The translations under genes and the position numbers were made by a program. From positions 2,904,501-2,968,500 of the forward strand of contig NZ_OY762614.1 in assembly GCF_963666145.1 (NCBI RefSeq): a stretch of 64,000 nt of DNA. The letters run 5' to 3'. Positions 62,030 through 64,000 of this stretch are shown one piece after another; within the stretch, counting starts at the first letter, position 1; each line of letters starts with the position of its first letter. Source of the DNA: an uncultured Desulfobacter sp. Lineage in GTDB: Bacteria; Desulfobacterota; Desulfobacteria; Desulfobacterales; Desulfobacteraceae. Below the pieces are notes generated by a model, which saw nothing but the letters and a program-made list of their open reading frames with translations, was not told where the DNA came from and ran no database searches.

Positions 62030-62866
62030 TTAATTTTGATTGGATTTTATCCAGATTTCTTCCACACACAATACAGCCTGCGCCTTGAAATTATGCTCCA
62101 TGTTGGCGCCAAAGCACGCGGCATTTTCCCCGAAAACCAGACCTGGATTCAGCGGGCCTGTACCTTTGGCCTTTTTGATGCCATTGACTTTTTCCCACCA
62201 AAGCGCTGCACTTGCTGTTTTATCTTCACTGAAAACAAGTTCAAATCCTGACTTTTGGGCATACGTCCCAAGATTTTGGCGGGAACAAAGCATGGAGGCC
62301 GCCGCGTCAGCGGCCCAGGGAGCAGGGTAAAGCGGTTCAGGCCCGGGGCCGTCCACAATTTCATGGATAAGAAGTTTCCCTCCCGGGGCCAGCACCCTTG
62401 AAAATTCAGCAAAGGCTTTGGGTTTGTCTTCGATGTTAAGCAGTACGTGCTGGCAGAGCACGGCATCAAAAAAGTGGTCCGGGTAGGGTAACGCCAGCAG
62501 GGACCCTTCTTTCAAATTTATGGTATCGTCCTTTGCAAAGCCGCACCACTGGTTTAACATATGTGCGGTTTCAATAAAATCTTTGGACAGGTCAATGCCA
62601 TGGACAACAAGGCCGAAATGTTGTGCCAGAAGCCGGGATGTGCCGCCAATGCCGCAGCCTGCATCTAAAATGCTCATACCTTTTTTCAGTCCGGCCTGCT
62701 CCACAAGTTCGATGGTGGCAGGGGCCGCCCCCGTATGAAGCTGGTCCACCGGGGCAAGATCCCGCAGAGCGATTTGTTCCGGATTTTTACCGGCATTTTC
62801 AAGTCCCTGACGAATTTTTGATCCAAGATCCGGGCAGGTATAATGTGCTTTGGCAGGACTATTCAT
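62030..62866 (-). CDS. Class I SAM-dependent methyltransferase
   Basis: The 278-residue protein has SILDAGCGIGGTSRLLAQHF (SAM-binding, about residues 67-86), VHGIDLSKDF and AVLCQHVLLNIEDKP, with GGKLLIHEIVDGPG after it. The layout is like the sarcosine/dimethylglycine-type or cyclopropane-type small-molecule methyltransferases. Substrate unknown. It is separated from the D-amino-acid operon by 158 bases on the same strand and is divergent from glucokinase. Confidence 0.85.
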   Translation of the reverse strand: MNSPAKAHYTCPDLGSKIRQGLENAGKNPEQIALRDLAPVDQLHTGAAPATIELVEQAGLKKGMSILDAGCGIGGTSRLLAQHFGLVVHGIDLSKDFIETAHMLNQWCGFAKDDTINLKEGSLLALPYPDHFFDAVLCQHVLLNIEDKPKAFAEFSRVLAPGGKLLIHEIVDGPGPEPLYPAPWAADAAASMLCSRQNLGTYAQKSGFELVFSEDKTASAALWWEKVNGIKKAKGTGPLNPGLVFGENAACFGANMEHNFKAQAVLCVEEIWIKSNQN

Positions 62867-62977
62867 ATTTTTCCCTTGTTAACGCTCCTAAAATTATTGA
62901 AAAAAGCCTATATTTAAGAGCGTGTTGTTGTCAACTTAAACAGGTTCATATCCTTTAATTACACAGGTGTAAAACCC

Positions 62978-63985
62978 ATGATGCTTGCAGGAGATATCGG
63001 CGGCACAAAAATTGAGCTCGCGGTTTATGCCGACAGGACAAACGTGCCTGCAAATCCGGTTCACGAAGCCCGGTTTAAAAGTGCTGATTATCAATCTTTT
63101 GACGCCATTGTTCAAGAATTTTTAGATCAGATGGGTGTAAAGCCCCAATTTGCATGTTTCGGGGTGGCGGGTCCGGTAAAAGACGGCCATTCCCGGATCA
63201 CCAACCTGCCCTGGAACATTGACGCGGGTGAAATTAAACAGACCTGTGGTATCCCCAGCGTTTTTTTGATTAATGATTTGGAGGCTATTGCCGTATCTGT
63301 CCCTCATTTGAATGAAGATGCCCTTTTCACCCTGAACCCGGGAACGCCAGATCCCAAAGGAAACAGGGCCATTATTGCACCGGGTACGGGACTCGGCGTT
63401 GCTTTTCTGGTCTGGGCCGGTGCCGGGTACCGTGCCTTTGCAAGTGAAGGCGGACACGCTGCCTTTTCTCCCCGGGATGCCCAGGAAGTTAAACTTCTGG
63501 AATTTTTAACCCGGCGGTATGGCCACGTCAGTTTTGAACGGATCTGCTCGGGTAGCCAGTTGCCTAATATTTATGACTATTTTCTGGGAAATAAAATTTT
63601 TTCCGAACCTGAATGGTTAAGGGAAAAGCTGGATGCGGCGGCGGACAAAACCCCTGTGATCGTGGACGCTGCCCTTGAACACAAGGCCGATATCTGTGAA
63701 GCGGCACTGGACGTGTTTGTCCGCGTCCTTGGCTCAATAGCCGGCAATATGGCCGTGACACTTCTGCCCACAGGGGGGATCTATATTGGCGGCGGCATAC
63801 CGCCCCGTATCCTTAAAAGGCTGGCCCAGCCCGATTTCTTAAGCCGTATCGCTGACAAGGGGCGGTTTTCTTCTTTATGCGCCAATATGCCCGTCCATGT
63901 GATTCTTGATCCTAAGGCGGCGTTGCATGGTGCGGCCTGGTATGGGGTTGAGAACGGATACCGGGCAAAAGGGAGCCATCCCTAA
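62978..63985 (+). CDS. glk: Glucokinase (Glk family)
   Basis: This cytoplasmic enzyme phosphorylates glucose with ATP. At 335 residues it fits the Glk (PF02685) family. It starts with the phosphate-binding MLAGDIGGTKIELAVY, has FGVAGPVKDGHSRITNLPW (about residue 60-78), IAPGTGLGVAFLVWAG (about 133) and SEGGHAAFSP (about 155), with the sugar-binding Glu in the second. AGGTG lies before the ATG pair; either ATG 62978 or 62981 could start it. It is divergent from the methyltransferase. Confidence 0.92.
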   Translation: MMLAGDIGGTKIELAVYADRTNVPANPVHEARFKSADYQSFDAIVQEFLDQMGVKPQFACFGVAGPVKDGHSRITNLPWNIDAGEIKQTCGIPSVFLINDLEAIAVSVPHLNEDALFTLNPGTPDPKGNRAIIAPGTGLGVAFLVWAGAGYRAFASEGGHAAFSPRDAQEVKLLEFLTRRYGHVSFERICSGSQLPNIYDYFLGNKIFSEPEWLREKLDAAADKTPVIVDAALEHKADICEAALDVFVRVLGSIAGNMAVTLLPTGGIYIGGGIPPRILKRLAQPDFLSRIADKGRFSSLCANMPVHVILDPKAALHGAAWYGVENGYRAKGSHP

Positions 63986-64000
63986 CTATTCATTGCTTTT

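Overview
The window looks like chromosomal DNA of a sulfate-reducing deltaproteobacterium of the Desulfobacteraceae/Desulfobacterales type. The best pointer is a complete molybdenum aldehyde oxidoreductase (37393-40110). All eight of its [2Fe-2S] cysteines, and a Glu near the C-terminus, sit where I recall them in Desulfovibrio gigas Mop. It is followed by an accessory gene block of the kind found beside mop in Desulfovibrio. Large nutrient-sensing histidine kinases and a PEP-CTERM protein fit the same picture. This taxonomic call is inference; no rRNA is present.

Layout. 1-7313 is an accessory region ending at a tRNA-Met(CAU) gene (7314-7390). It holds a pentapeptide-repeat ion channel, a PEP-CTERM exported protein, a serine resolvase with a probable res site, an IS3-family element and a tRNA-adjacent tyrosine integrase, plus scars: a 47-bp second copy of part of the integrase gene and a 28-bp repeat. 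The far attachment site was not found, so the element probably continues left of position 1. 7494-18921 is mostly housekeeping: zinc-ribbon/DUF3426 membrane protein, hpt, a CbpA-like co-chaperone, mnmG, a radical SAM protein, rhlE, a cold-shock protein, apbE and a helical protein. 18922-21589 is AT-rich and accessory-looking. 21606-28769 is a three-gene signalling operon headed by a kinase with four periplasmic binding domains. 29004-34545 runs from an NDP-forming acyl-CoA synthetase to a diadenylate cyclase fused to YbbR domains. 34572-36898 carries acyltransferase, GNAT and MBL-fold genes.

37393-50613 is the core of the window: mop and nine same-strand genes (FeS/flavin oxidoreductase fused to a redox domain, methyltransferase, C-GCAxxG-C-C protein, radical SAM protein, PaaK-like CoA ligase, MoeA-like protein with a cysteine tail, XdhC-like protein, NTP transferase fused to an HD domain, histidine phosphatase). 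XdhC and the NTP transferase plausibly make and sulfurate the molybdopterin-cytosine-dinucleotide cofactor. The roles of the radical SAM/methyltransferase/ligase/oxidoreductase genes are not obvious, and this is the best candidate here for an under-described system.

50688-56130 has a CoA-transferase/GNAT fusion, an unknown protein and an intact IS66-family element with a perfect 8-bp target duplication. 56694-61871 is a tight five-gene minus-strand operon of D-amino-acid enzymes (class IV aminotransferase, alanine racemase, CapA-like protein, Asp/Glu-racemase-like protein, D-Ala-D-Ala-ligase-like ATP-grasp), which may build a D-amino-acid-containing product. The window ends with a methyltransferase and glucokinase.

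All calls are by reading translated motifs and gene order. No database search was possible.
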